From: Pseudomonas sp. 14P_8.1_Bac3
GTDB lineage: Bacteria > Pseudomonadota > Gammaproteobacteria > Pseudomonadales > Pseudomonadaceae
Assembly (NCBI RefSeq): GCF_025466085.1
Contig: NZ_JANLOD010000033.1
Coordinates: forward strand, 1-64,000
Direction: 5' to 3'
Length of the DNA stretch: 64,000 nt
Under the pieces are notes generated by a model. That model worked only from the letters and a program-made list of their open reading frames with translations, was not told where the DNA came from and ran no database searches. Position numbers and translations under genes: made by a program. Shown here piece by piece: positions 55,121 to 64,000 of this stretch. How positions within the stretch are numbered: the first letter of the stretch is position 1; the number at the start of each line of letters is the position of its first letter.

Positions 55121-55690
55121 TTATTTAGCACGGCCTTTGTAGGAACCGCCTTCGCGGGTATCGATCTCGATCATGTCGCCGATTTCGATGAAGTCAGCTA
55201 CCGACAGCTCGGTACCGTTCTTCAGTTTGGCAGGCTTCATCACCTTGCCGGAAGTGTCGCCACGAGCCGAACCTTCGGTGTAGTCAACCTGACGCACGAT
55301 GGTGGTCGGCAGCTCTACGGAGACCAGACGCTCTTCGAAGAAGATCGCTTCGCAAACATCGGTCATGCCTTCTTCAACGAAAGGCAGAACGGCTTCGATG
55401 TCTTCGGCGTTCAGCTCGTACATGGTGTAGTCGGTGGTGTCCATGAACGTGTAGGTGTCGCCGCTGATGAAGGACAGGGTCGCTTCTTTGCGGTCGAGGA
55501 TCACGTCGTCCAGTTTGTCGTCGGCGCTGTAAACGATCTCGGTCTTGTAACCGGTCAGCAGGTTTTTCAGCTTGGTCTTCATGATCGCGCTGTTACGACC
55601 GGATTTGGTGAATTCAGCTTTCTGAACCAACCATGGATCGTTTTCGAGACGGATCACGGTACCGGGTTTCAGTTCTTTACCAGTTTTCAT
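55121..55690 (-). CDS. efp: Elongation factor P, arginine type
   Basis: A 189-residue factor that rescues ribosomes stalled at polyproline. The tip loop is TKSGRNSA with Arg32 at the site where other bacteria have lysine. Arg32 is the rhamnosylation site in Pseudomonas EF-P, and the partner gene earP lies immediately upstream on the same strand, 48 bases away. Length is normal; the three beta-barrel domains are complete. Confidence 0.96.
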   Translation of the reverse strand: MKTGKELKPGTVIRLENDPWLVQKAEFTKSGRNSAIMKTKLKNLLTGYKTEIVYSADDKLDDVILDRKEATLSFISGDTYTFMDTTDYTMYELNAEDIEAVLPFVEEGMTDVCEAIFFEERLVSVELPTTIVRQVDYTEGSARGDTSGKVMKPAKLKNGTELSVADFIEIGDMIEIDTREGGSYKGRAK

Positions 55691-55738
55691 TGCGAATATC
55701 CGAATTTGGATGGGATTTACAAAAATCTAGGCCGCGTA

Positions 55739-56881
55739 TCATATCCAACTTTCATAAAACTGTACCAGCGCTGCGGCAAGATCCGCCTGCAAGGCCTGTT
55801 CCAGACACCACGCCTCAGCATGTTTTTGCAGCTCCGGCCAGTGTTTGCGGGTCGCCAGCCAGTGGTCGGATACCGGCTGAGCACTATTCCACGCGCGCCA
55901 AAGACCGCCGATCGCCTCGGCGGCCGGCACCGAGAGACTTTTTGTGTACAGCGTCAGGAACGCTTCGAGCTTGTCCAGGTGAATATCTTCGTCCTGCCGG
56001 TAGATGTGCCAGAGCAGCGGCCGTCCCGCCCATTGCGCACGAACAAACGAATCTTCACCCCGCACGGCATTGAAATCGCAGCTCCACAACAACTGATCGT
56101 ATTGATCCTGGCGGACGAATGGCAGCACTTGCACGGTCAGAGCCCCGCGCACATGCACGTCACCCGCCGCCAGCCCGACGACACCGAGCCAGCGCTCGAC
56201 ATCACCGAGGATCCGCCCTTCCGGCACCAGCAGATGCGTCGGCATCGACTCGGCGGACATCACATCAAGCCAACTGGCCAGCCCGGCATTTTCATAGGCA
56301 AACAGCGAGATCAGTTGCGCGCCCTGCGCCGGATAAATTTCCAGACCTTGCAGGAATTTTTCCTGAGCCTCGCGGCCTTGCTGAAAATGCCGACGTCGCT
56401 CAAGCAACCCCCTTTCGCGCAGCAAGCCCCCGGTGCCCGGCTGGAACCCCGGAAAGAAGAAGAACTTCTGCACGCTTTTGTATTTCACCGACGGCAAGCC
56501 ATGGCAGCCGATGACCCAGTCTTCGGCGCTCAGATAGTCAAGGTTCATCCACAGCGGCGGCTTTTCCCGCGCGGCCATGGCGTCCATATAGGCACTCGGC
56601 AGCTGGCAGGCGAAGGCGGCGATCACCACTTCCGCAGCGTCGGTGGATACCCAGTCGGTTGGCCATTGGCGGACTTCGACACCTTCCTGCCATTGCTGCA
56701 CAGCATTGATGTCTATGTCCGGACAGAGTCGCTCGAAGGCACGCAGGTCATCGACCCACAAGCGCACCGCCAGCGAATGCTCGGCCACCAGTTGGCGGGC
56801 CAGGCGCCAGGTCACACCGATGTCGCCAAAGTTGTCGACCACGGTGCAAAAAATATCCCAGCGGGTTTTCAGTTCAGGCAT
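55739..56881 (-). CDS. earP: EF-P arginine rhamnosyltransferase
   Basis: A 380-residue GT-B-fold enzyme that transfers rhamnose from dTDP-rhamnose to Arg32 of EF-P. The N-terminal DIFCTVVDNFGDIGVTWRLA motif carries the catalytic Asp residues. The later LPFVRQDQYDQLLWSCDFN and VRGEDSFVRAQWAGRPLLWHIY mark the nucleotide-sugar site. Upstream neighbour of efp and probably cotranscribed. Confidence 0.95.
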   Translation of the reverse strand: MPELKTRWDIFCTVVDNFGDIGVTWRLARQLVAEHSLAVRLWVDDLRAFERLCPDIDINAVQQWQEGVEVRQWPTDWVSTDAAEVVIAAFACQLPSAYMDAMAAREKPPLWMNLDYLSAEDWVIGCHGLPSVKYKSVQKFFFFPGFQPGTGGLLRERGLLERRRHFQQGREAQEKFLQGLEIYPAQGAQLISLFAYENAGLASWLDVMSAESMPTHLLVPEGRILGDVERWLGVVGLAAGDVHVRGALTVQVLPFVRQDQYDQLLWSCDFNAVRGEDSFVRAQWAGRPLLWHIYRQDEDIHLDKLEAFLTLYTKSLSVPAAEAIGGLWRAWNSAQPVSDHWLATRKHWPELQKHAEAWCLEQALQADLAAALVQFYESWI

Positions 56882-57005
56882 TCCAGGCTCCCGTTGGCAA
56901 AGGCGCCGATTGTCCGCATAAATTACCCCGCGCAGAAGGGCCGACGGCGATTAATCTTCATGCGACAATCGCCACTCCCCCGCGACCACCCGCCAGGAGG
57001 CAGTC

Positions 57006-57416
57006 ATGCCCTACCGTCCCAACCCGCGCCGGACCTTGCCAGTTCAGCTCAATGCCCTGCAACTGACCGGCAGCATTGCCTTCGGCTTGTGGCTGGGATT
57101 CCTCGCCATCGCACTGACTTGCTGGCTCGCTTCGCGGCTGCTGTTCAGCGAGCAACTGGCGCCGGTCGCGCAAGCGGTGGAGCAGCTGGCAAAACCGCCG
57201 GTGGTAGCGCAACCGGTGCCGGACATTCCACCGCAGAGCCCACTATTCGACCAGTACGAGGAGAACCTGCGCAAGAACGAGCAGCAGCAACGCCTGGACC
57301 AGGCCCGCAGCGCCACCCGCAACCTGGCCAACCCGAAATGCCAGTTCTGGCTGCAACAGGACCAGAACGCGCCGAGCGAAAAAAGCCGCGCCAATGTCCT
57401 GCAATTCTGCGATTGA
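57006..57416 (+). CDS. Uncharacterised single-pass membrane protein
   Basis: A 136-residue protein with one membrane helix (about 22-46), a proline-rich periplasmic stretch (AKPPVVAQPVPDIPPQ) and a charged, coiled-coil-like C-terminal region with two cysteines (NPKCQFW and the final LQFCD) that could form a disulfide. AGGAGG precedes the ATG. The stop is two bases before the next gene, implying coupling. Family not recognised. Confidence 0.7.
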   Translation: MPYRPNPRRTLPVQLNALQLTGSIAFGLWLGFLAIALTCWLASRLLFSEQLAPVAQAVEQLAKPPVVAQPVPDIPPQSPLFDQYEENLRKNEQQQRLDQARSATRNLANPKCQFWLQQDQNAPSEKSRANVLQFCD

Positions 57417-57418
57417 TC

Positions 57419-57901
57419 ATGAACAAGCAAATCGTCCACCAACTGATCCTCGACAAGCTGCGAGTCGATCTCGACATCGCCGAGCGTGCCGCGCAAACCG
57501 CCTACGAAACCGCGACCCACGAAGAAAACATCGCCGAAAACAAGTACGACACTCTGGGCCTGGAGGCCTCTTATCTGGCGGCCGGGCAAGCCAGGCGAGT
57601 GGAGGAAATCAGACAGTCACTGACGCTGTGCCAAAACCTCAGCCTGCGGCCTTACGACGATCAGCGTGGCATCGAAGTCGGCGCCCTGCTCGGCCTGGAA
57701 GACGAAAAAGGTCGTGAGCAATGGCTGTTTCTGGCGCCGGACGCGGCGGGTTTGAAGGTCGATCTGGTGGGACAATGGATTACCGTCATCACCCCTCGCT
57801 CGCCGCTGGGCAAAAGCCTGCTGGGCAAGCTCGAAGGGGACGAGGTGGAGATTCTGGTGGCGGGCGCTCGGCAACAGTTTTCTGTCACCGAGGTGGTCTG
57901 A
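57419..57901 (+). CDS. GreA/GreB-family protein
   Basis: A 160-residue protein. The N-terminal half (about 5-70) is a predicted helical hairpin. The C-terminal half (about 85-158) matches the GreA/GreB C-terminal domain, with PRSPLGKSLLGKLEGDEVEI as the key signature. It lacks the usual acidic tip pattern of GreA, so it may bind RNA polymerase's secondary channel without transcript cleavage. It begins 2 bases after the preceding stop. Convergent with cysB. Confidence 0.75.
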   Translation: MNKQIVHQLILDKLRVDLDIAERAAQTAYETATHEENIAENKYDTLGLEASYLAAGQARRVEEIRQSLTLCQNLSLRPYDDQRGIEVGALLGLEDEKGREQWLFLAPDAAGLKVDLVGQWITVITPRSPLGKSLLGKLEGDEVEILVAGARQQFSVTEVV

Positions 57902-57910
57902 AACCGCAGA

Positions 57911-58894
<984 letters not shown>

Positions 58895-58997
58895 TCAAAG
58901 CAGGTAGACGCCACGGGCATCAGCGACGGTATATAACTATATTAATGGTTTGAAGAATAAATCTAGAACTTTTTATCAAAATGCCATTATTCGTGTT

Positions 58998-59501
58998 CTA
59001 GCGGTCCCCTTGACGCCTGCGCTCCACCAGCGGCACCAGATAGACCGGGACCCGAGCCAACTGCAATACCCGCGTGGCGGTCCTGCCCAGAGGCGTTTCC
59101 GCGCCAGCGCCATGGCTATGACTACCTACGATCAGCAAATCCACGGAGAGTTTCTGCGCCTGGTCGAGAATCACCTGCGACGGATCGCCCTGGAGCACTC
59201 GCACTGCCTGTATCCGCTCCAGGTCCTGCACCCCTTCCTCTCCCAGTTCCTCACGAAAGCTGTCGAGCACACGCTGCTCGATATTGGCGATGACCGTGTT
59301 CAGGCCCTGACTGTGAAAATCGTTCAGCGCCTGCTCATCGAGATAACTCTGCAGCACCGATTCGGCAAACAGCCCCATGGGTTCGACGGCGTGCACCACA
59401 TACAGGTCGGCATTGAATGTTCGAGCCAGCGCCAAGGCATGCTGCATCACCAATGGGGCGTACAGGCCGAGGTCAGTGGCATAAAGCATCGAACGAATCA
59501 T
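58998..59501 (-). CDS. Universal stress protein (UspA family)
   Basis: A 167-residue single-domain Usp. The N-terminal MIRSMLYATDLGLYAPLVM and C-terminal LLIVGSHSHGAGAETPLGRTATRVL contain the ATP-binding pattern G-2x-G-9x-G(S/T) in near-complete form. GAGGAGG precedes the ATG. Probably a stress-survival factor; single gene. Confidence 0.9.
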   Translation of the reverse strand: MIRSMLYATDLGLYAPLVMQHALALARTFNADLYVVHAVEPMGLFAESVLQSYLDEQALNDFHSQGLNTVIANIEQRVLDSFREELGEEGVQDLERIQAVRVLQGDPSQVILDQAQKLSVDLLIVGSHSHGAGAETPLGRTATRVLQLARVPVYLVPLVERRRQGDR

Positions 59502-59596
59502 ATGACCTCCTCGAGGGCCAACATGGCGCAGATGTGATTCAGCTTAGCAGTGCCTAGGCGAGTACGACGCCCCGCGTAACACATTGAACCGTCGGC

Positions 59597-60502
59597 TTAA
59601 ACCTTATGCTCGTTGCTTATGCCATGGGGCACATGGCCGGTAGCGACCACCTCACGGGCCAGCTCGCAATGACCGGCCTGGTCGTCGAAAAACACGTCGG
59701 CGGCAAAGGCTTCGAGGAAGGCGGACTTGGTCAGGCCGCCGAGAAACAGCGACTCATCCAGACGAATGTCCCATTCGCGCAAGGTGCGGATCACCCGCTC
59801 ATGGGCCGGCGCGGAACGGGCGGTGACCAGCGCGGTGCGGATCGGGCAATCGTCTTCCGGAAATTCACGCTGCAACAAATTGAGCGCCGCGAGAAAACCT
59901 TTGAACGGCCCACCGCGCAGTGGCTCGCGGGCACTTTCGCGCTCACTGGCCTGAAACGCCTCCAGGCCGCCCGCCTGATAGACGCGCTCCGATTCGTCGG
60001 AAAACAGCACGGCGTCACCGTCGAAGGCGATCCGCAATTCATCGCTCGCGGCACGGCTGGCGCCGCCGGACAATATGGTCGCTGCCGCGAACCCGGCGTC
60101 CAGCGCACTGCGCACGTCTTCGGCGTGGGTCGACAGAAACAGGTCGCAACCAAACGCCTTGAGATAGGGATACGGACTGCGCCCGCCGACAAACGCCGCA
60201 CGGGAGATGGCCAGTCCGTAATGGTGGATAGAGTTGAACACCCGCAGCCCGGTGTCGGCGCTGTTGCGCGACACCAGGATCACCTCGACCCGGGCGCGGC
60301 CGAGGCGGGTATTGAGGTTGAGGAGTTTTTGCACCAGCGGGAAGGCATCGCCGGGTTCGAGGATTTCGTCTTCGTGTTCGATCTGGTATTGCCGATAGGC
60401 TTCAACGCCGCTCGACAGGTACACCTTGTGGCTTTCGCTCAGGTCGAACAGCGCACGCGAAGAAATCGCCAGCACCAGTTTGTCGTCAATCGTCTTGGCC
60501 AT
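59597..60502 (-). CDS. Cytosolic 5'-nucleotidase (PF06189-like)
   Basis: A 301-residue protein resembling the 5-nucleotidase family related to eukaryotic cN-I. Marks are AISSRALFDLSESHKVY near the start, VILVSRNSADTGLRVFNS, and IAFDGDAVLFSDESE, the probable nucleophile loop (DGDAV). It dephosphorylates nucleoside monophosphates. It starts 25 bases after the ketopantoate-reductase stop in the same direction. Confidence 0.85.
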   Translation of the reverse strand: MAKTIDDKLVLAISSRALFDLSESHKVYLSSGVEAYRQYQIEHEDEILEPGDAFPLVQKLLNLNTRLGRARVEVILVSRNSADTGLRVFNSIHHYGLAISRAAFVGGRSPYPYLKAFGCDLFLSTHAEDVRSALDAGFAAATILSGGASRAASDELRIAFDGDAVLFSDESERVYQAGGLEAFQASERESAREPLRGGPFKGFLAALNLLQREFPEDDCPIRTALVTARSAPAHERVIRTLREWDIRLDESLFLGGLTKSAFLEAFAADVFFDDQAGHCELAREVVATGHVPHGISNEHKV

Positions 60503-60527
60503 GCCCTTCCCCCTCGGGTTGATCGAC

Positions 60528-61484
60528 TCAGGTGTTGCGTCGATCGATAAAACTCAGACTGCGGTACAGCGCTTCGATCCGCGGCAATTCGCGCCCGGCA
60601 GCCTTGGCCGCCGCCAATGGGCGGGCGTAAATAGCCGCCAGTTCCAGCGGCCGCTTGTGCAGGAAATCGTGGTACATGCTCGGCCAGTAGTCCGGCATCT
60701 TTTCGGTCACGCTCAACAGCTGCTCGGCGTACCCCGCCGGAATATCGTGACCGCAAGCCGCCGCGCCTTGAACCACTTCGGCCATCAAGGCCTTGATCAG
60801 TTCCCGACAGTCAACATCGGCCATCAACGGCAGGGTGCTCGCTCCGAGCAGTACCGATAGACCGTTATAAGGGATGTTCCAGACCAGTTTCTGCCAGCGT
60901 GCCTGATGCAGGTTGGGCATGGCCTGGGAGTCGATACCGGCGCTGCGGAACAATCCGGCGCCCTCTTCGACGATTGCTTTTCGGGCTTGGTCGTCGGTTG
61001 CAGGACCGCTGTGATAGCCCACATTCACCGCGCCGAGCGCCTGATGCGTAACGACGCCTGGCCCCTCGCGATGGACGCAGATAAAGCAGAGCCCGCCAAG
61101 GATGTGCAGCGAGTCGGGCAGCAATTCGCGCAGGCTGTCTTCGACGTCCAGGCCATTTTGCAGCAACAGTACTTTGGCATCCGGCGCGGCGGCTTGCAGA
61201 ATGGCCGGCGCCAGATCGGCGTTGCTGTTGGTTTTGGCGCCGACCAGCAGCCAGTCGCAAGGCGGCATGTCCTCAGCCGACGAATAGGCCTGGACCGGAT
61301 TCAACGTCAGCGCGCCGTGCACCGCGCTGTCGACTTGTAACCCGCGTTGGGCCACCGCGGAAAATTCGCTGCGCAACAGAAAATGCACATCAAAACCGGC
61401 TCGCGCCAGCATCACTCCGTAGAAACCACCGATTGCACCGGTCCCGATAATCCCGATGGTCGGCTTGGCAACTGCACCCGTCAT
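60528..61484 (-). CDS. Ketopantoate reductase-family protein
   Basis: A 318-residue NADPH-dependent enzyme of the PanE family. The Rossmann motif is GIIGTGAIGGFYG; the catalytic Lys is in ARWQKLVWNIPYNGLSVL. It would reduce ketopantoate in pantothenate synthesis. Pseudomonads often have several PanE paralogs, so this one may have another substrate. Its ATG overlaps the thioredoxin-like stop by 4 bases. Confidence 0.85.
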   Translation of the reverse strand: MTGAVAKPTIGIIGTGAIGGFYGVMLARAGFDVHFLLRSEFSAVAQRGLQVDSAVHGALTLNPVQAYSSAEDMPPCDWLLVGAKTNSNADLAPAILQAAAPDAKVLLLQNGLDVEDSLRELLPDSLHILGGLCFICVHREGPGVVTHQALGAVNVGYHSGPATDDQARKAIVEEGAGLFRSAGIDSQAMPNLHQARWQKLVWNIPYNGLSVLLGASTLPLMADVDCRELIKALMAEVVQGAAACGHDIPAGYAEQLLSVTEKMPDYWPSMYHDFLHKRPLELAAIYARPLAAAKAAGRELPRIEALYRSLSFIDRRNT

Positions 61485-61867
61485 GGCAACTCCTCTGCTG
61501 TTCTGGTCAACGCCTGAGCCACCGCCGCATTGAGTTCAGTACGGGTCAGACGCGAATTAAGTGCTCCGAAAAATTCACCGTCACGCACCACAAACAGCGC
61601 CGGCAAATGGAAGACCTGATAACGCTCGACCGCCCCGCCATTGTCCGCGGCATCGATCCAGCACAAGCGGTCGACGTGCAGATCGAGCCTTGGCAATTGC
61701 TCGCGGGCAAACCGGCAACTGGCGCAGCCGATGCTGGTGAAAATCACCAACGAAACGCCGCTCATCGCCAGCAACCGTTGGTCGGCGTCGAAATCGGTCA
61801 ATTCCGATTCGACCACTATACTGGGGGAAACAATGTCAGATGGCCGACACATGGAGTCCGTGCTCAT
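61481..61867 (-). CDS. Thioredoxin-like protein with CASC motif
   Basis: Up to 128 residues, thioredoxin fold. The active-site-like CASC lies in FTSIGCASCRFAREQL, and the cis-Pro in FHLPALFVVRDG. The start is uncertain: the ATG at 61867 overlaps the divergent PilZ-like gene by 35 bases; later in-frame starts (61852 or a GTG near 61812) are possible. It overlaps the reductase gene by 4 bases and heads a three-gene operon. Likely a cytoplasmic disulfide or stress-linked reductase. Confidence 0.8.
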   Translation of the reverse strand: MSTDSMCRPSDIVSPSIVVESELTDFDADQRLLAMSGVSLVIFTSIGCASCRFAREQLPRLDLHVDRLCWIDAADNGGAVERYQVFHLPALFVVRDGEFFGALNSRLTRTELNAAVAQALTRTAEELP

Positions 61868-62309
61868 GGGACGCTTTATTCCTCATCCTGACGAAGTGCC
61901 CGTCGAATTAACGTTGCTCAAACCTGAGTGTATTTCACGGCAACAGCTGCACACTATCAGCCTCGGGGGCATGGCTTGCAATTACCACCGCGCCTGGCGC
62001 CACGGCACGGCGCTGGAAGTGCGCATGCCGACCCTGAACCCGGACTTGCGCTATCTGGGCTATGTCGCCTGGTGCCTGCGACGAAAGAAAGGCTACCTCG
62101 TCGGCATCGCTTTTGTGGACGAACAGATGATGTTCAGCGCGCGAATGGGTGAGCAAGTGTGTCAGATCGAACGTTACTGCCGCCTGCATAACGCCGATGA
62201 TGACTTGCAGGAAACCCAGGCGCTGGCCCTCGAGTGGGTCCAGCAGCACGCCGACGAGTTCTCCCATGACACGGTTCGCCGGGCATTTGCTCAGGCCGTA
62301 CTGGATTAG
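61833..62309 (+). CDS. PilZ-domain-like protein
   Basis: Up to 158 residues. After MGRFIPHPDEVPVELTLL the chain keeps a beta-barrel pattern with SLGGMACNYHRAW, resembling the DxSxxG part of PilZ c-di-GMP domains; the upstream Arg-rich RxxxR box is only weakly seen (RQQLHTISLGG). The GGGGGAAAC site favours the ATG at 61833; the ATG at 61866 is the alternative and would remove most overlap with the divergent thioredoxin-like gene. Binding of c-di-GMP is inferred. Confidence 0.65.
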   Translation: MSDGRHMESVLMGRFIPHPDEVPVELTLLKPECISRQQLHTISLGGMACNYHRAWRHGTALEVRMPTLNPDLRYLGYVAWCLRRKKGYLVGIAFVDEQMMFSARMGEQVCQIERYCRLHNADDDLQETQALALEWVQQHADEFSHDTVRRAFAQAVLD

Positions 62310-62471
62310 GGAACGTCATCAATTCGTTGCAAATGCCCGTTAAACCGGCGTCTGCCCATTGTCGAGCCACGGTGTAACGCGATAAGGTTCCGCTCCCCGA
62401 CGCGCTTAATTTGCTGTGCTCCGCCGCGCGGGTTCGCTGGCGGCCGGCACCCGTGACCTGACGAGTAAACG

Positions 62472-63548
62472 ATGGCTGATTTACCGATCAACGACCTAAA
62501 CGTCGCCTCCAACGAGACGCTGATCACTCCTGACCAGCTCAAGCGTGACATCCCCCTGAGCGACGCTGCCCTGCGCACCGTCACCAAGGGCCGCGAAGTC
62601 ATTCGCAACATCCTGGACGGCACCGACCATCGCCTGTTCGTGGTCATCGGGCCTTGCTCGATCCACGACATCAAGGCTGCCCACGAATACGCGGAGCGCC
62701 TGAAGGCGCTGGCTGCCGAAGTGTCCGATACCCTGTATCTGGTCATGCGCGTGTATTTCGAGAAGCCACGCACCACCGTCGGCTGGAAGGGCTTGATCAA
62801 CGACCCGTACCTGGACGACTCCTTCAAGATTCAGGACGGTCTGCACATCGGGCGCCAGTTGCTGCTGGACCTGGCCGAGATGGGCCTGCCGACCGCCACC
62901 GAAGCCCTCGACCCGATTTCCCCGCAGTACCTGCAGGACCTGATCAGCTGGTCGGCCATCGGCGCGCGCACCACCGAATCCCAGACGCACCGGGAAATGG
63001 CCTCCGGCCTGTCCTCGGCAGTCGGCTTCAAGAACGGCACCGATGGCGGCCTGACGGTGGCGATCAATGCCCTGCAATCGGTTTCCAGTCCGCATCGCTT
63101 CCTGGGGATCAACCAGGAAGGCGGCGTGTCGATCGTCACCACCAAGGGCAATGCCTACGGCCACGTGGTATTGCGCGGCGGCAACGGCAAGCCGAATTAC
63201 GATTCGGTCAGCGTCGCCCTGTGCGAACAGGCGCTGAGCAAGGCGAAGATCAAGCCGAACATCATGGTCGACTGCAGCCACGCCAACTCCAACAAGGACC
63301 CGGCGCTGCAACCGCTGGTGATGGAGAACGTCGCCAACCAGATCCTCGAAGGCAACCAGTCGATCATCGGCCTGATGGTCGAAAGTCACCTGAATTGGGG
63401 CTGCCAGGCCATCCCGAAAGACCTCGCCGACCTGCAATACGGCGTATCGATCACCGATGCCTGCATCGACTGGTCAGCGACCGAGACCACCTTGCGCAGC
63501 ATGCACGCCAAGCTCAAGGATGTGCTGCCGAAACGTGATCGCACCTGA
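62472..63548 (+). CDS. Class I DAHP synthase
   Basis: A 358-residue AroG/AroF/AroH-type enzyme for the first shikimate step. Marks are VVIGPCSIHD, MRVYFEKPRTTVGWKGLI and the metal-site MVDCSHANSNKD. Which amino acid inhibits it (Phe, Tyr or Trp) cannot be told here. It is the second DAHP synthase in the window. A strong terminator follows. Confidence 0.95.
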   Translation: MADLPINDLNVASNETLITPDQLKRDIPLSDAALRTVTKGREVIRNILDGTDHRLFVVIGPCSIHDIKAAHEYAERLKALAAEVSDTLYLVMRVYFEKPRTTVGWKGLINDPYLDDSFKIQDGLHIGRQLLLDLAEMGLPTATEALDPISPQYLQDLISWSAIGARTTESQTHREMASGLSSAVGFKNGTDGGLTVAINALQSVSSPHRFLGINQEGGVSIVTTKGNAYGHVVLRGGNGKPNYDSVSVALCEQALSKAKIKPNIMVDCSHANSNKDPALQPLVMENVANQILEGNQSIIGLMVESHLNWGCQAIPKDLADLQYGVSITDACIDWSATETTLRSMHAKLKDVLPKRDRT

Positions 63549-63566
63549 TCACTTTTCAGCGCACAC

Positions 63567-63597
63567 AAAAACGCCGGGCTTGACCCGGCGTTTTTTT
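63567..63597 (+). terminator. Intrinsic terminator of the class I DAHP synthase gene
   Basis: ACGCCGGG and CCCGGCGT pair around a 5-base loop, followed by seven T. Flanking A-run allows action on both strands. Confidence 0.88.
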
Positions 63598-63608
63598 ATG
63601 CGTTTTTT

Positions 63609-63896
63609 TTACTGGCTCAGCTTGGCCGCGTGCCGCTGGTGACGCTCCATGTAGCGCTCCACGTAGGAGCATGAAGGAATTACGGTGTAGCCCATTTCCT
63701 CAGCGTACTCCAGCGCCTTCTCGGTCAAGGCGGCCGCAATGCCGCGACCACGCAAGGCATTGGGCACGAACGTGCGATAGATATCCAGGGTCTGTTTCCC
63801 CAGATCCATATAGGTCAGGTAGGCACGATGACCGTCCACATTGGTCTCGAACTGATGACCAGCCTGGTCATGGTGGATGGACAACGCCTCACTCAT
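63609..63896 (-). CDS. Small GNAT-type acetyltransferase (YidJ/Gtn-like)
   Basis: A 95-residue protein of the compact GNAT (PF14542-like) family. The acetyl-CoA loop is NALRGRGIAAALTEKAL, and the C-terminal PSCSYVERYMERHQ carries the conserved Cys. Its substrate is unknown. ATG at 63896 with GAGGAG 7 bases upstream; the GTG one codon earlier is less likely. Confidence 0.88.
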   Translation of the reverse strand: MSEALSIHHDQAGHQFETNVDGHRAYLTYMDLGKQTLDIYRTFVPNALRGRGIAAALTEKALEYAEEMGYTVIPSCSYVERYMERHQRHAAKLSQ

Positions 63897-63932
63897 CACT
63901 ACTCCTCGCGGGTCTTAATTCCGACCCCTACC

Positions 63933-64000
63933 TTACCGATGTTTTTCCGGCGAAGGAACATCTACGCCACCCTGTGCCTGAATGGACACCGAGAAGAGCT
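63933..64000 (-). CDS. Possible C-terminal end of an incomplete gene
   Basis: One minus-strand frame from the window edge is open for 21 codons (LFSVSIQAQGG... ending EKHR) and stops at 63933-63935, 36 bases before the GNAT start. If real it is the upstream gene of a small operon. Too short to assign a function. Confidence 0.3.
   Translation of the reverse strand, partial: LFSVSIQAQGGVDVPSPEKHR

Noticed and set aside
55706..57415. Long upstream extension of the GreA/B-like frame
   Set aside because: The upstream part is antisense to earP and overlaps the membrane protein gene; only the part from 57419 matches a known domain.

Overview
The window reads as a chromosomal segment of a Pseudomonas, most likely of the P. 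fluorescens group. This is inferred from GC-rich coding, from the marker gene set (efp/earP, minCDE, cysB, ohrR/ohr, a DUF3509 protein, a CsdA-type helicase) and from at least 17 intergenic palindromes of the GTAGGAGC/GTGGGAGC type typical of fluorescent pseudomonads. No rRNA, tRNA, CRISPR array, insertion sequence or prophage was seen. Nearly all the sequence is coding, and most genes are ordinary core genes.

Layout. 1-90 is the 5' end of a vgrG-like gene. 454-5398 holds xthA, a PstS-OmpA fusion, an ankyrin protein and a fatty acyl-CoA synthetase. 5741-10257 holds a DUF3509 protein, the methionine-salvage genes mtnC-mtnD-mtnB, an MFS permease and aroC. 10387-16295 holds a hydrolase, a membrane-anchored coiled-coil protein, prmB, an isochorismatase-like protein, an Smr protein, folE and a glutaredoxin-like protein. 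16678-18736 holds an AzgA-type purine permease and a LysE exporter.

18887-25509 is the most unusual segment. It encodes a 1081-residue protein with a TcdA/TcdB (Mcf/FitD)-like pore-forming segment and degenerate RTX-type calcium-binding repeats. Two paralogous proteins of about 520 residues follow, each carrying a KRPRL basic patch. A 16-bp element lies upstream of the toxin-like gene and of the first paralog (15/16 identical). This is the best candidate here for an undescribed effector system.

25651-34536 is a complete urate-to-ureidoglycolate purine catabolic block: hiuH facing puuE-uraD-alc-allA-puuD, then a urate/xanthine permease and two Tsx-like nucleoside channels. A TTGTATACAA palindrome occurs upstream of both the purine permease at 16678 and puuE, which suggests a shared regulator.

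34615-46221 holds a patatin-like lipase, an LpxL-type acyltransferase, minCDE, rluA, the aminopeptidase apeB, a 58-residue membrane protein, an MscS-family channel and a DEAD-box helicase with a long leader. 46222-54952 holds a crotonase, a spermidine-synthase-like protein, class II DAHP synthase, a YcaQ-like glycosylase, a DUF1127 protein, two LysR regulators, a TauE/SafE exporter and ohrR/ohr. 55121-63896 holds efp with its modifier earP, a GreA/B-like protein, cysB, a universal stress protein, a thioredoxin-like/ketopantoate reductase/5'-nucleotidase operon, a PilZ-like protein, class I DAHP synthase and a small GNAT protein. The last 68 bases may be the 3' end of another gene.
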